From Arenibacter sp. F26102 (GTDB lineage Bacteria; Bacteroidota; Bacteroidia; Flavobacteriales; Flavobacteriaceae), in the NCBI RefSeq assembly GCF_023015865.1, contig NZ_JALKBC010000006.1:62001-126000 (forward strand): 64,000 bases of DNA. The letters are read 5' to 3'. The translations under genes were made by a program, and so were the position numbers. Under the pieces are notes generated by a model. It saw nothing but the letters and a program-made list of their open reading frames with translations. It was not told the origin of the DNA and searched no databases. Position 1 is the stretch's first letter, and the number at the start of each line of letters is the position of its first letter. This document shows positions 53,383 to 62,794 of the stretch, in pieces.

Positions 53383-55785
53383 ATGGTTGCAAAGTTAACG
53401 CGAGGATTTTGGGCAAAAATAGCAAGGATAATACTCAGGAACAGAATTCTAATTCTAGTCCTTTTAGCCATCATGACTATCTTCATGTCCATGCAATGGG
53501 ACAAAATGAGGTTTTCCAATTCACAGGCCAATCTCTTACCGGACCATCATCCTGTTAATCTGGAATACCTTTCTTTTTTAGAACAATTTGGAGAGGAAGG
53601 CAATGTAGTTGTTATAGCGGTTAGGGACAGTTCACTATTTACCCCTGAAAAATTTAATCGCTGGAACAAGCTTAGCAAACAATTGGGGGCATTTCCTGAG
53701 GTAGACTTTGTATTGTCCACGGATAACCTGCAAGAGCTCATAAAGGACACTGTAAAGCAAGAATTTGTTATGCGGCCTTTTTTAAAGCAAGCTCCTAAAA
53801 CCAAAAAGGAGGTAGATAGTTTAACCAATCACCTTTTTAACAACCTACCCTTTTATGACAATCTTATCTACAACAAAAAAACACACACCATACGTAGTGT
53901 AATATATTTGGATAAAGATATCGTTAACACCTCTGTACGTAAAGACTTTATTCTGGAAGACCTTTCCACTTTGGTCAAAAATTTTGAAAAGGAGACCCAA
54001 CTGGATGTGCATATTTCCGGAATGCCCTACATAAGGACCATGAACTCCCAAAACATCATTGATGAAATAGGGAAATTTATTCTTGCTGCACTTGGGGTTA
54101 CCTCTTTAATTTTCTTTTTCTTTTTTAGAAGTTTTAGGGCGACGATTATTTCCATGTTCGTGGTGATTATTGGGGTCATGTGGGCGTTTGGAATTTTAGG
54201 TCTGTTACAGTATGAAATTACAGTACTAACTGCCCTTATTCCACCATTAATTATTGTTATCGGTATTCCCAACTGTATCTTCCTTATAAACAAATACCAA
54301 CAAGAAGTAAAGAAACACGGCAACCAGGCATTATCATTACAGCGTGTAATATCAAAAATTGGCAATGCTACCTTAATGACCAATGTTACCACTGCTTCCG
54401 GTTTTGCCACATTTATTATAACTGACAGTAAATTACTTAAGGAGTTCGGCATTGTAGCCTCTATAAATATAATTGGAATATTTGTGCTTTCCCTTTTGAT
54501 AATTCCTATTATCTATAGCTTTATGTCGCTTCCAAAAGACAAACATCTGAAGCACTTAAACACCAAGTGGATAGAAACTTTTGTAAGCTGGATGGAAAGC
54601 ATTGTTAGGGATAGGAGGATTACGGTTTATATTGTTTCTATTGCCCTTTTGGTAGCCAGCATTATTGGCATTTATCAAATAGATATTTCGGGAAGTCCTA
54701 TAGAAGATATGCCAAAAAAAGCTGAATTTTTTCAGGACATACGATTTTTTGAACAAGAGTTTGATGGAATAATGCCGGTAGAAATAGTGGTGGATACCAA
54801 AAGACCCAAAGGCGTCCTAAAACCGTCCACTCTAAAAAAAATGGATGAATTAGGAACGGTGATTCATGAGATTCCTGAACTATCCAGAGCGGTTTCCGTA
54901 GTAGACCTTGTTAAATATTCCAAACAGGCCTTTTACAATGGCATCCCAAAATATTATCAACTCCCTACTTCCCAGGAGAATACTTTTATCATGGATGTGG
55001 CAAGAAAATCTGCGGATAACGGCAATCTCCTAAGTAGTTTTGTGGATAGTACAGGACAAGTAGCTCGGATGACCACCTACATGAGGGACGTAAAAACATC
55101 CCGAATGGAAATTATCGAGGCAAAACTAAGGGAGAATATTGATAAAATATTTCCCTCGGACAGGTACAAGGTTACCATGACTGGAAGTGCCCTCCTATTT
55201 TTAAAGGGGACCAAATATTTGGTGAAAAACCTGATCATGTCCTTGGCTTTGGCCATAGGCCTAATTGCCCTCTTTATGGCCTATTTGTTTAGATCGTTTA
55301 GAATGATCGTAATTTCCTTAATACCAAACTTATTACCTCTGGTAGTAACGGCAGGTGTCATGGGGTTCGTGGGTGTACCCATAAAGCCCTCTACCATACT
55401 GGTGTTTAGTATCGCGTTTGGAATTTCTGTAGATGACACCATACATTTCTTGGCAAAATACAGGCAGGAACTCATAGCCAACCATTGGAGAATAAAGAAA
55501 TCGGTCTATGCCGCGTTGAGAGAAACCGGAGTAAGTATGTTTTACACCTCCATTGTCCTGTTCTTTGGATTTTCGGTATTTGTTATTTCAAGTTTTGGAG
55601 GAACGGTAGCTCTAGGGGCATTAGTTTCCGCCACCTTATTGTTCGCTATGCTGGCCAACCTTATCCTATTGCCCTCACTACTGCTTTCCCTGGAAAGAAG
55701 CATTGCCAACAAACAGGTGCTGAAAAAACCACAAATAGACATTCTCCCCAAGGAGGAATTAAATATCCCGGACAAGGAAGAATAA
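53383..55785 (+). CDS. RND-superfamily (MMPL/SSD-type) transporter
   Basis: An 800-aa inner-membrane protein with the two-fold RND layout: one helix near residue 25, a periplasmic loop (45-230), five or six helices (about 230-385), a helix near 420, a second loop (440-610) and a final helix block (about 620-770). Sterol-sensing/MMPL motifs include '[20 protein letters not shown]' and '[19 protein letters not shown]'; the Asp pair in 'VDDT' is the expected proton relay. At 800 aa it is shorter than HAE drug pumps and closer to lipid-exporting MMPL-like proteins. No membrane-fusion partner gene adjoins it. Substrate unknown; lipids or pigments are plausible. Confidence 0.85.
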   Translation: MVAKLTRGFWAKIARIILRNRILILVLLAIMTIFMSMQWDKMRFSNSQANLLPDHHPVNLEYLSFLEQFGEEGNVVVIAVRDSSLFTPEKFNRWNKLSKQLGAFPEVDFVLSTDNLQELIKDTVKQEFVMRPFLKQAPKTKKEVDSLTNHLFNNLPFYDNLIYNKKTHTIRSVIYLDKDIVNTSVRKDFILEDLSTLVKNFEKETQLDVHISGMPYIRTMNSQNIIDEIGKFILAALGVTSLIFFFFFRSFRATIISMFVVIIGVMWAFGILGLLQYEITVLTALIPPLIIVIGIPNCIFLINKYQQEVKKHGNQALSLQRVISKIGNATLMTNVTTASGFATFIITDSKLLKEFGIVASINIIGIFVLSLLIIPIIYSFMSLPKDKHLKHLNTKWIETFVSWMESIVRDRRITVYIVSIALLVASIIGIYQIDISGSPIEDMPKKAEFFQDIRFFEQEFDGIMPVEIVVDTKRPKGVLKPSTLKKMDELGTVIHEIPELSRAVSVVDLVKYSKQAFYNGIPKYYQLPTSQENTFIMDVARKSADNGNLLSSFVDSTGQVARMTTYMRDVKTSRMEIIEAKLRENIDKIFPSDRYKVTMTGSALLFLKGTKYLVKNLIMSLALAIGLIALFMAYLFRSFRMIVISLIPNLLPLVVTAGVMGFVGVPIKPSTILVFSIAFGISVDDTIHFLAKYRQELIANHWRIKKSVYAALRETGVSMFYTSIVLFFGFSVFVISSFGGTVALGALVSATLLFAMLANLILLPSLLLSLERSIANKQVLKKPQIDILPKEELNIPDKEE

Positions 55786-55886
55786 TCTATTTATTAAAAT
55801 ATTTTTACCTGGAATATACAGGTATATACTCAATTTATATTTTTGCAAAAAGGCTATCTTTGCCACTTAATTTAGAAGGAATTCAA

Positions 55887-57320
55887 ATGAATACAATTAG
55901 CGTAAAAGAGCTATTATCTGCCGATCATTTAAACCAAGAGGTCAATGTTAATGGTTGGGTAAAAACCTACAGAAGCAATAGATTTATTGCCTTGAACGAT
56001 GGGTCTACCATAAACAATATACAGTGTGTAGTAAATTTTGAGGAATTTGATGAAAATATACTTAAACAAATAAATACAGGAGCAGCACTTGGAATAACTG
56101 GTACATTGGTGGAGAGTCAAGGTAAAGGACAATCCCTGGAGATACAGGTTAAGGAAATAAAGGTACACGGGGGAGCGGATCCAGAAATCTATCCAATTCA
56201 ACCTAAAAAGCACTCCTTGGAGTTTTTAAGGGAGAAGGCACATCTTCGGGTACGAACAAATACCTTTGCGGCCATTATGAGGGTACGCTCGTCACTCTCT
56301 TTTGCAGTACATCAATATTTTCAGAAAAATGGATTCTTTTACGTCCATACCCCAATAATTACAGGTTCGGATGCGGAGGGAGCCGGAGAAATGTTCAGAG
56401 TATCTACCTTGGACAACAAAAAACCTCCCTTGACGGAAAAGGGAGAAATAGATTATAAGGAAGATTTCTTTGGAAAAGAAACCAATTTAACGGTATCGGG
56501 ACAATTGGAAGCAGAAACTTACGCCATGGGATTGGGAAAAGTTTACACCTTTGGCCCTACCTTTAGGGCAGAAAACTCCAATACATCCAGACATTTGGCC
56601 GAATTTTGGATGATCGAACCTGAAGTAGCCTTTAATGACCTGGATGCCAACATGGATTTGGCAGAAGATTTTATTAAGGAAGTAATTAAGTACGCCTTGG
56701 AAAATTGTTTGGAGGACCTACAATTCTTGGAACAGCGATTATTGGACGAAGAAAAAAGCAAACCACAGGCAGAACGTAGTGAGATGCCTTTGATCGAAAA
56801 ACTAAAGTTTGTGTCGGACAACACCTTTAAGCGTGTAACCTACACGGAAGCCATAGATATATTAAGAAACTGCAAGCCGAACAAAAAGAAACAATTTAAG
56901 TATCTTATCGACGAATGGGGAGCAGATCTCCAAAGCGAACATGAGCGCTATTTAGTGGAGAAACATTTTAAATGTCCTGTAATACTATTTGATTATCCTG
57001 CAAAAATAAAGGCCTTTTATATGCGTTTAAATGAGGATGGCAAAACGGTTAGGGCCATGGATATACTTTTCCCTGGAATTGGAGAAATAGTAGGAGGATC
57101 GCAACGTGAAGAGCGTTTGGACATCTTATTGGAGAAGATACAGGCACTAGGCATTGACGAAAAGGAACTTTGGTGGTATTTGGACCTTAGGAAATATGGA
57201 TCAGCCGTACATAGTGGCTTTGGACTTGGTTTTGAAAGGTTGGTATTGTTTGCAACGGGAATGGGGAATATTAGGGATGTAATACCATTCCCAAGAACGC
57301 CTCAAAATGCCGAATTCTAA
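55887..57320 (+). CDS. asnS: Asparaginyl-tRNA synthetase
   Basis: The true start is ATG 55887 (477 aa; [21 protein letters not shown]). A much longer frame from 55485 overlaps the transporter gene and is rejected. The OB-fold anticodon-binding domain ('[20 protein letters not shown]') is followed by class II motifs: '[21 protein letters not shown]', split by motif 1 'PIITGSD'; '[25 protein letters not shown]' containing motif 2 'FRAE'; and motif 3 '[15 protein letters not shown]'. An insert '[17 protein letters not shown]' is typical of AsnRS. TATCTTTG at 55855-55862, 25 nt upstream of the ATG, resembles a -7 element. Confidence 0.96.
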   Translation: MNTISVKELLSADHLNQEVNVNGWVKTYRSNRFIALNDGSTINNIQCVVNFEEFDENILKQINTGAALGITGTLVESQGKGQSLEIQVKEIKVHGGADPEIYPIQPKKHSLEFLREKAHLRVRTNTFAAIMRVRSSLSFAVHQYFQKNGFFYVHTPIITGSDAEGAGEMFRVSTLDNKKPPLTEKGEIDYKEDFFGKETNLTVSGQLEAETYAMGLGKVYTFGPTFRAENSNTSRHLAEFWMIEPEVAFNDLDANMDLAEDFIKEVIKYALENCLEDLQFLEQRLLDEEKSKPQAERSEMPLIEKLKFVSDNTFKRVTYTEAIDILRNCKPNKKKQFKYLIDEWGADLQSEHERYLVEKHFKCPVILFDYPAKIKAFYMRLNEDGKTVRAMDILFPGIGEIVGGSQREERLDILLEKIQALGIDEKELWWYLDLRKYGSAVHSGFGLGFERLVLFATGMGNIRDVIPFPRTPQNAEF

Positions 57321-57360
57321 TCATTATTCTTTAACTTTATAGGAAAGATTATCAATTTAT

Positions 57361-58818
57361 ATGCTGAAACAACACCTACAGTTTAAATTATCGCAGAAAT
57401 TATCTCCACAACAAATACAGTTGATGAAGTTGATTCAGTTGCCTACGCAAGCGTTTGAACAACGACTAAAACAAGAACTGGAGGAAAACCCTGCCTTGGA
57501 AACTGGAAAAGAAGAAGGTGAAACTCAGGAAGATGAATTTGATGATCTTTACGATAACGAAACTGATAGCGAAAACATCAGTGCCGAAGATATCAATATA
57601 GATGATTATTTAAGTGATGACGAAGTTCCGGATTACCGCACACAAGCCAATAACTATAGTGCAGATGACGAAGAGAAAAGTGTACCTTATGCCGCCGGAA
57701 TTTCTTTTAATCAATACCTAATAAATCAATTAAATACTATTTATTTATCCGATGAAGAATGGTCTATTGCCGAATTCTTGGTAGGTAGTGTGGATGAGAG
57801 TGGATATATAAGAAGGCCGCTTACGGACATAATGGACGATTTGGCATTTACCCAAAATATATACACAGACGAAAAGACCATTGAAAAAGTGTTGCACATA
57901 GTTCAAGATCTTGACCCCGCGGGTGTAGGCGCTAGAACTTTGGAAGAGTGCCTTCTTATTCAATTAAAGAGAAAAGAAGTAACTCCCAGTATTGAATTGG
58001 CGATAGTATTATTGGAAAAGTCCTTTGAACAATTCACCAAAAAGCACTATCAAAAACTAATTCAGAAACACAATATAACAGAGGAACAGTTGAAGGGTGC
58101 CATTACCGAGATTGAGCGCTTAAACCCCAAACCAGGTGGTTCATATTCCGGAAACAACAGAACTGTGGAGCACGTGGTCCCCGATTTCACCATTCGTATC
58201 GTAGATGGGGAATTAGAGCTTACCCTAAATGGAAGAAATGCTCCTGAACTTCATGTTTCAAGGGAGTACAACAACATGCTGGAAGGGTACAAAAATTCCA
58301 AGGAAAAATCCAAGGCCCAGAAGGACACCGTAATGTTTATTAAGCAAAAGCTGGATTCGGCCAAATGGTTTATTGATGCCATAAGACAGCGCCAACAAAC
58401 ACTTTACATTACCATGAACGAAATCATGGAATATCAAAAAGAGTATTTCCTTACTGGAGATGAGCGTAAACTGCGACCTATGATCTTAAAGGACATAGCT
58501 GATGGAATCCACATGGACGTATCCACAGTATCCAGAGTAGCAAATAGCAAATACGTTGACACTCCCTATGGAACAAAATTGATCAAGGACTATTTTTCAG
58601 AATCCATGAAAAATGATCAAGGCGAGGATGTTTCCACAAAAGAAATAAAAAAGATATTGGAGACTGTCATTGGCGAAGAAACCAAGAAAAAACCGCTAAC
58701 AGATGACAAGTTAGCGGCCATACTAAAAGAAAAAGGTTACCCCATTGCCAGAAGAACCGTAGCAAAATATAGAGAACAATTGGATATCCCTGTAGCTAGG
58801 TTGAGAAAACAGATTTAA
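57361..58818 (+). CDS. rpoN: RNA polymerase sigma-54 factor
   Basis: A 485-aa protein. Region I is 'LKQHLQFKLSQKLSPQQIQLMKLIQLPT', broken here after KLSPQQIQ; an acidic region II spans about residues 45-110; the core-binding domain includes 'LDPAGVGARTLEECLLIQL'. The DNA-binding part has 'LKDIADGIHMDVSTVSRVANSKY' (HTH) and the RpoN box 'RRTVAKYREQLDIP' near the C-terminus. It needs AAA+ activators, none of which is in the window. The stop overlaps the next ATG by one base (TAATG), indicating coupling with the membrane protein below. Confidence 0.96.
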   Translation: MLKQHLQFKLSQKLSPQQIQLMKLIQLPTQAFEQRLKQELEENPALETGKEEGETQEDEFDDLYDNETDSENISAEDINIDDYLSDDEVPDYRTQANNYSADDEEKSVPYAAGISFNQYLINQLNTIYLSDEEWSIAEFLVGSVDESGYIRRPLTDIMDDLAFTQNIYTDEKTIEKVLHIVQDLDPAGVGARTLEECLLIQLKRKEVTPSIELAIVLLEKSFEQFTKKHYQKLIQKHNITEEQLKGAITEIERLNPKPGGSYSGNNRTVEHVVPDFTIRIVDGELELTLNGRNAPELHVSREYNNMLEGYKNSKEKSKAQKDTVMFIKQKLDSAKWFIDAIRQRQQTLYITMNEIMEYQKEYFLTGDERKLRPMILKDIADGIHMDVSTVSRVANSKYVDTPYGTKLIKDYFSESMKNDQGEDVSTKEIKKILETVIGEETKKKPLTDDKLAAILKEKGYPIARRTVAKYREQLDIPVARLRKQI

Positions 58819-59423
58819 TGCGACTATTCCTAAAGATCACATCTTACCTACTACACCCGCTTTTTGTACCATTTGCAGGCACCATAGCCTATTTTTTGAT
58901 TACTCCCAAATACAGTCCGCTGGAAGTGCAGAGCGGCAATATATTGCCCATATTTATATTGACCATTATTATTCCAATAATTTTTTATTTCATCTTACGA
59001 AACTTGGGAATCGTCAGTTCCATTTTCATGCCAAACCTCCGAGAAAGGAAATACCCACTTTACATTAGCCTAGGACTGCTTTTAATGGTCCTGTTGAAAG
59101 TTATTCCCAACAACTTCACCATAGAGTTGCATTACTATTTTTTAGGCCTTATAGCGGCCTTATTTAGCGCCCTTGTACTACTATTTCTAAACTTTAAGTG
59201 CAGTATGCACCTTTTAGGCATGGGAAGCCTGTTAATGTTCTTAATAAATCTAAGCATCCACTTTGAGATCAACATCACCATTGCCATTAGTATAGTGACT
59301 TTACTTTGCGGCCTAGCAGCCACCTCCAGACTTTATTTGAACGCCCACACCAAAGCAGAAGTCCTAATTGGTTTTGCCATCGGCCTGTTTACCCAATTAT
59401 TTACCGTTAAATTTTGGCTATAA
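58818..59423 (+). CDS. PAP2-like multi-pass membrane protein
   Basis: A 201-aa protein with about six hydrophobic segments starting 'FLKITSYLLHPLFVPFAGTIAYFL'. Near the C-terminus 'AATSRLYLNAHTKAEVLIGFAIG' resembles motif 3 of PAP2 phosphatases (SR-x5-H-x3-D), with Glu in place of the usual Asp; the N-terminal 'LRERKYPLY' may be the remnant of motif 1 without its full KxxxxxxRP. It could be a divergent or inactive lipid phosphatase. It is translationally coupled to rpoN and overlaps the convergent outer-membrane gene by six bases. Confidence 0.6.
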   Translation: MRLFLKITSYLLHPLFVPFAGTIAYFLITPKYSPLEVQSGNILPIFILTIIIPIIFYFILRNLGIVSSIFMPNLRERKYPLYISLGLLLMVLLKVIPNNFTIELHYYFLGLIAALFSALVLLFLNFKCSMHLLGMGSLLMFLINLSIHFEINITIAISIVTLLCGLAATSRLYLNAHTKAEVLIGFAIGLFTQLFTVKFWL

Positions 59424-60110
59424 AATAAAGAAAATAAGCCCCACTTTAAGTGGCTTAAACTCAATAAGATCCCCCGAATTTCCCGTTATCCCATCATTGA
59501 ACAAGGAACTAAGCGCATAATAGATATGAATATTGAAGGTATTGTACCCTACATTTAAGGTTAATCCGTATTGAAAGTCCCTTATATCCTTATTTACAAA
59601 GACTATTTTCTCTGAGCTTGAAACGAATTTGGACCTACCATCAAAAACATAGCCCATCTTAATTCCCGTATATATCCTCCAAAACTTATACTCCTCCGGA
59701 GTTGAATTGCGCCACCTAAACTGAAAGGGGACCTCCAAGACATGGGTTGCAATTTTGTTTCTCTTGAAATCGGCATCACTATCCAACACCGAATACACAA
59801 CATCTGATCCTTGTTGGGTAGCCAACAAATTGGTATAATAGGAATTGATACCATACCCCAAACCAATAGCGATACCCATATTCCTTTGATAACTTAAGGG
59901 AACATCCTTAATAAAACCGGCCTGCAGGCCATAAGAAAGGTTTCTTTGGGAAACATCGGCCGGAAGATTGGTGGCAAAATTATAGGTAAGCCCTAAATAA
60001 AACTGATCTTCCAAATATTTCCTATCCCCCTCCGTATTGGTTACCAAAGCCTGTCCGAAAACAAAAGCACCGGAAAACAAAAGTATTATGAATATAAAGG
60101 GGCGTCTCAT
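59418..60110 (-). CDS. PorT-like outer-membrane beta-barrel protein
   Basis: A 230-aa protein with a signal peptide (MRRPFIFIILLFSGAFVFGQ) and alternating beta-strand pattern of an eight-stranded outer-membrane barrel: 'FYLGLTYNFATNLP', 'MGIAIGLGYGINSYYTNL', 'VLEVPFQFRWRN', 'FWRIYTGIKMGYVF', ending in the aromatic 'KVGLIFFIL'. This fits the OMP_b-brl_2/PorT-type group of Bacteroidota. I do not claim it is the secretion-system protein PorT itself. It is encoded 88 bp downstream of the exbD gene, beyond a terminator. Confidence 0.65.
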   Translation of the reverse strand: MRRPFIFIILLFSGAFVFGQALVTNTEGDRKYLEDQFYLGLTYNFATNLPADVSQRNLSYGLQAGFIKDVPLSYQRNMGIAIGLGYGINSYYTNLLATQQGSDVVYSVLDSDADFKRNKIATHVLEVPFQFRWRNSTPEEYKFWRIYTGIKMGYVFDGRSKFVSSSEKIVFVNKDIRDFQYGLTLNVGYNTFNIHIYYALSSLFNDGITGNSGDLIEFKPLKVGLIFFIL

Positions 60111-60142
60111 AGACTTCTAAAGGTAATTAATTAAACATAAAA

Positions 60143-60176
60143 AAAACGCTTCAAATATGTGCATTTGAAGCGTTTT
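60143..60176. terminator. Terminator after the ExbBD cluster
   Basis: AAAACGCTTCAAAT (60143-60156) pairs with ATTTGAAGCGTTTT (60163-60176). On the minus strand it ends in an eight-base T-run, giving a strong terminator 23 nt after exbD; the other strand also ends in TTTT. Confidence 0.9.
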
Positions 60177-60198
60177 GATTCTCTTATCCTTTTATTAA

Positions 60199-60681
60199 CT
60201 ATTGCAAATTCCTGAAAGCATCACCCTCATAAGTAGTGTAATTAACCTTCAAAGCATTTACCTTTCTAAGTTCTTGTTTAATATCGGAAATAATACCCAT
60301 ATTGGCATTCTTGTCCACCTTAAGTGCAGTTGTCAATACATTTTGTAATTCTTGAGGCTTTTTGGCCCTTTCCATCAAAATATAATCTCCTACGTCTGAT
60401 GCTGAAGCAAATTTATCATTCAACTGAATCTTGGACTCGGTCCCGAAGACTTTCTCATATTCACGGGTTGGTTTCCCAACATAAATATAAATGACTCGAT
60501 CCTTTTTCTCCAGTTTTTTAATTTCTGTAGCATTTGGCAGAACGTTCTCCACCTTAAGGGTACTATCTTTCATCACCGTAACCGTCATAAAAAAGAACAA
60601 AAGCATAAAAACGATATCTGGCAATGATGCTGTATTCACCGCAGGTAAAGCCGCATCTTTTTTCTTATTAAATTTTGACAT
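60199..60681 (-). CDS. exbD: ExbD/TolR-family biopolymer transport protein (second)
   Basis: A 160-aa protein with a basic cytoplasmic head (MSKFNKKKDAALPAV), one transmembrane helix 'LPDIVFMLLFFFMTVTVM' holding the essential Asp used for proton coupling, and a periplasmic domain. It pairs with ExbB to energize TonB and so TonB-dependent transporters such as SusC. The cluster order on the minus strand is ExbB, 147-aa membrane protein, ExbD-1, ExbD-2. Having two different ExbD proteins is common in Bacteroidota. Confidence 0.9.
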   Translation of the reverse strand: MSKFNKKKDAALPAVNTASLPDIVFMLLFFFMTVTVMKDSTLKVENVLPNATEIKKLEKKDRVIYIYVGKPTREYEKVFGTESKIQLNDKFASASDVGDYILMERAKKPQELQNVLTTALKVDKNANMGIISDIKQELRKVNALKVNYTTYEGDAFRNLQ

Positions 60682-60706
60682 AGTATCTAGTTTTTAACTT
60701 CTGAAT

Positions 60707-61327
60707 TTAATTTGACGATGTTTCAGCCTCTGAAAGTTTTTGTGGAAACAAATCCTGAACCCTCTTTACCTTTTCCTTCAATTCTTCACGAACATTGTCC
60801 GGAGTTTCTGGATTAAGATATTCGGCTTCCATATCCGTAAAGTCCTTCTTGAACAAACGTTGTGCCTCTCTGTTCCTAAGATCATTATAAGCACCAACCA
60901 ATTCGTTCTGAACGGTTATATAAGTACCGTACTTGGTCTCCCTATCATTCTTAAGTGAAATAATAGCTTTTGCCGGGCTATCGGATGAAGACGCATCCCT
61001 TTTCCCTTTACAATAACTACAATAATCTGCAGATCCCGAAGGGGCACCACCATTGTCTAAAAAAGCAATGGCTTTAGCTCTTAAATCCTTGATATTTGTT
61101 AATTCCTCATCAGCCAATAATTGTCCGTCACGGTTAATACTGACCTGAAAAATATTCTTTTGCTTAATGATCACATCGGTATCCGGCGGCTCTATTGGTG
61201 GCAACATACGATCTAAACCTGCATCTGTCTCAATAGTGGTAGTCACTAGGAAAAAGATAAGCAATAAGAACGCTATGTCTGCCATAGAACCCGCATTTAC
61301 CTCTGGTGGTGCTCCTCTTTTTGGCAT
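60707..61327 (-). CDS. exbD: ExbD/TolR-family biopolymer transport protein (first), with CxxC insert
   Basis: A 206-aa protein. The head is MPKRGAPPEVNAGSMADIAF and the helix 'ADIAFLLLIFFLVTTTIET' carries the coupling Asp. The periplasmic part is longer than in the second ExbD and holds 'SADYCSYCKGKRDASS', a C-x-x-C, plus a charged coiled region near the end ('NPETPDNVREELKEKVKRVQDLF'). The CxxC might form a disulfide or bind metal. It starts 14 bp after the 147-aa membrane protein gene and ends 25 bp before the other exbD. Confidence 0.9.
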   Translation of the reverse strand: MPKRGAPPEVNAGSMADIAFLLLIFFLVTTTIETDAGLDRMLPPIEPPDTDVIIKQKNIFQVSINRDGQLLADEELTNIKDLRAKAIAFLDNGGAPSGSADYCSYCKGKRDASSSDSPAKAIISLKNDRETKYGTYITVQNELVGAYNDLRNREAQRLFKKDFTDMEAEYLNPETPDNVREELKEKVKRVQDLFPQKLSEAETSSN

Positions 61328-61341
61328 AATATTATATTTTA

Positions 61342-61785
61342 TTATTTACTAATCATTTTCTTAACTCCAGACCACAACATGGCAGCTACTGCTATTATTG
61401 TAAGTATGAAAAATACATTCAATCCCATTCCTATGGTCTTAACTGTACTCTCAGTAGTAGGAACTCCTTTTCTGGCCATTTCGTCCAAATTAACGTCAGT
61501 TCCATTGGCTAGTGCGTAAGCAATAACAACTACGACCAATAGACCACCTACACCAAACAAGGTTTTCTTTAAGGCCCCTTTGGATGTCAATAAATTCATC
61601 AATCCAAAAAGAACCGAGGCCGCTATCGCAATCCCCAACAATAAATAAGTGATAATAAACATAAAGTTCATAGACCCATTATTTATGGCTTCCGTTGCGG
61701 GAACGTCTGCACTAGGAAGTTGGAACCAAAGTATGGCCCCGATAACCCCGAGTACAACTAATATTATTTTAACTATTTTATGCAT
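61342..61785 (-). CDS. Four-helix hypothetical membrane protein in the ExbBD operon
   Basis: A 147-aa protein with four hydrophobic segments: IVKIILVVLGVIGAILWF, FMFIITYLLLGIAIAASVLFGL, LFGVGGLLVVVVIAYALA and VFFILTIIAVAAMLW. No catalytic motif. Function unknown. It is located between exbB (26 bp) and exbD (14 bp), which suggests an accessory role in the ExbBD motor complex. Comparable small membrane proteins occur in the same place in other Flavobacteriaceae, as far as I know. Confidence 0.75.
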   Translation of the reverse strand: MHKIVKIILVVLGVIGAILWFQLPSADVPATEAINNGSMNFMFIITYLLLGIAIAASVLFGLMNLLTSKGALKKTLFGVGGLLVVVVIAYALANGTDVNLDEMARKGVPTTESTVKTIGMGLNVFFILTIIAVAAMLWSGVKKMISK

Positions 61786-61811
61786 GATACTTTAAGTATT
61801 TAGTGTCCGAC

Positions 61812-62561
61812 TTATTTTTTGTGATCTGCCAACATATCAATCAAAGCGATTGATGAATCTTCCATATCATTTACAATACTGTCGATTTTTGCAATGATAT
61901 AATTGTAGAAGATTTGAAGGATAATCGCAGTAATAAGACCAAATACCGTTGTTAATAACGCCACCTGGATATCACCTGCAATAAGCGAAGCACTTAAGTT
62001 ACCAACCGCTGCAATTTTCTGGAAGGCCTGAATCATACCGATTACCGTACCCATGAACCCAAGCATCGGAGCTACCGCGATAAACAAAGACAACCAAGAA
62101 ACGTTTTTCTCCAATTGACCCATTTGCACACCTCCATAGGCTACAACTGCCTTTTCTGCAGACTCGATACTGTCACCAGCTCTTTCCAAACCTTGATAAT
62201 AGATAGAAGCAACCGGACCTTTTGTATTTCTACAAACTTCCTTAGCAGCTTCAACACCACCTGAAGCCAAAGCATCTTCTACTTGTTGCTTTAGTTTTGT
62301 TGTGTTCGTAGTTGCAAGATTTAAATAAATAATTCTTTCGATTGCAACTGCAAGTCCAAGAATCAAACATAAAAGAACAATACCCATAAATCCGGCACCA
62401 CCCTGTATAAATTGCTCCTTAAGCACTTGGGTAAATCCTTTTTCTGCCGCTGGAGCCGCATCTTGCAAAATAGCTGCTGCTGCAACAACTTTTGCACTTA
62501 CTGTATTTGTACCTGCCACAAATAACCCAGCCGTTGCCAGGATAGAGAATAATCTTTTCAT
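61812..62561 (-). CDS. exbB: ExbB/TolQ/MotA-family proton channel protein
   Basis: A 249-aa protein starting with a cleavable-looking hydrophobic head (MKRLFSILATAGLFVAGTNTVSA), then three transmembrane helices: 'FMGIVLLCLILGLAVAIERII', 'LSLFIAVAPMLGFMGTVIGMI' with the MotA/TolQ/ExbB signature 'APMLGFMGTVIGMIQAF', and 'VALLTTVFGLITAIILQIFYN'. It builds the pentamer that, with ExbD, converts proton flow into TonB movement. It is the first gene of the cluster and has a TATCTTTA sequence upstream that partly fits a -7 element. Confidence 0.93.
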   Translation of the reverse strand: MKRLFSILATAGLFVAGTNTVSAKVVAAAAILQDAAPAAEKGFTQVLKEQFIQGGAGFMGIVLLCLILGLAVAIERIIYLNLATTNTTKLKQQVEDALASGGVEAAKEVCRNTKGPVASIYYQGLERAGDSIESAEKAVVAYGGVQMGQLEKNVSWLSLFIAVAPMLGFMGTVIGMIQAFQKIAAVGNLSASLIAGDIQVALLTTVFGLITAIILQIFYNYIIAKIDSIVNDMEDSSIALIDMLADHKK

Positions 62562-62640
62562 TTCTTTGAAACTTAAATTTAGTTAGTTAATAGGGTTAAA
62601 GATAAAAAAAATTCGCAATATAAAAATTAAAACTTAACAG

Positions 62641-62728
62641 CAGAGAGGAAGGGATTCGAACCCTCGATACCCTTGTGGGGTATACACACTTTCCAGGCGT
62701 GCGCCTTCGACCACTCGGCCACCTCTCT
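62641..62728 (-). tRNA. tRNA-Ser (anticodon GGA)
   Basis: The minus strand folds as a class II tRNA: acceptor AGAGAGG/CCTCTCT with discriminator G at 62641, D arm GCCGAGTGGTCGAAGGC, anticodon stem CACGC/GTGTG with loop CTGGAAA (anticodon GGA), a long variable arm (TACCCC..GGGTA), and T arm GGGTTCGAATCCC. CCA is not encoded. Confidence 0.96.
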
Positions 62729-62794
62729 AGTACTCGTTAACGGGCAGCCAAATAACAAAAAAAATATTAGTTAAAGAAATTTAGACTGTTATTT

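Noticed and set aside
55485-55886. Long N-terminal extension of asnS
   Set aside because: It overlaps the end of the RND transporter gene in another frame. The standard AsnRS start is the ATG at 55887.
59418-60110. Identification of the beta-barrel protein as the type IX secretion component PorT
   Set aside because: The barrel pattern is similar, but generic flavobacterial porin-like proteins look alike, and the neighbourhood is not the usual one for porT.
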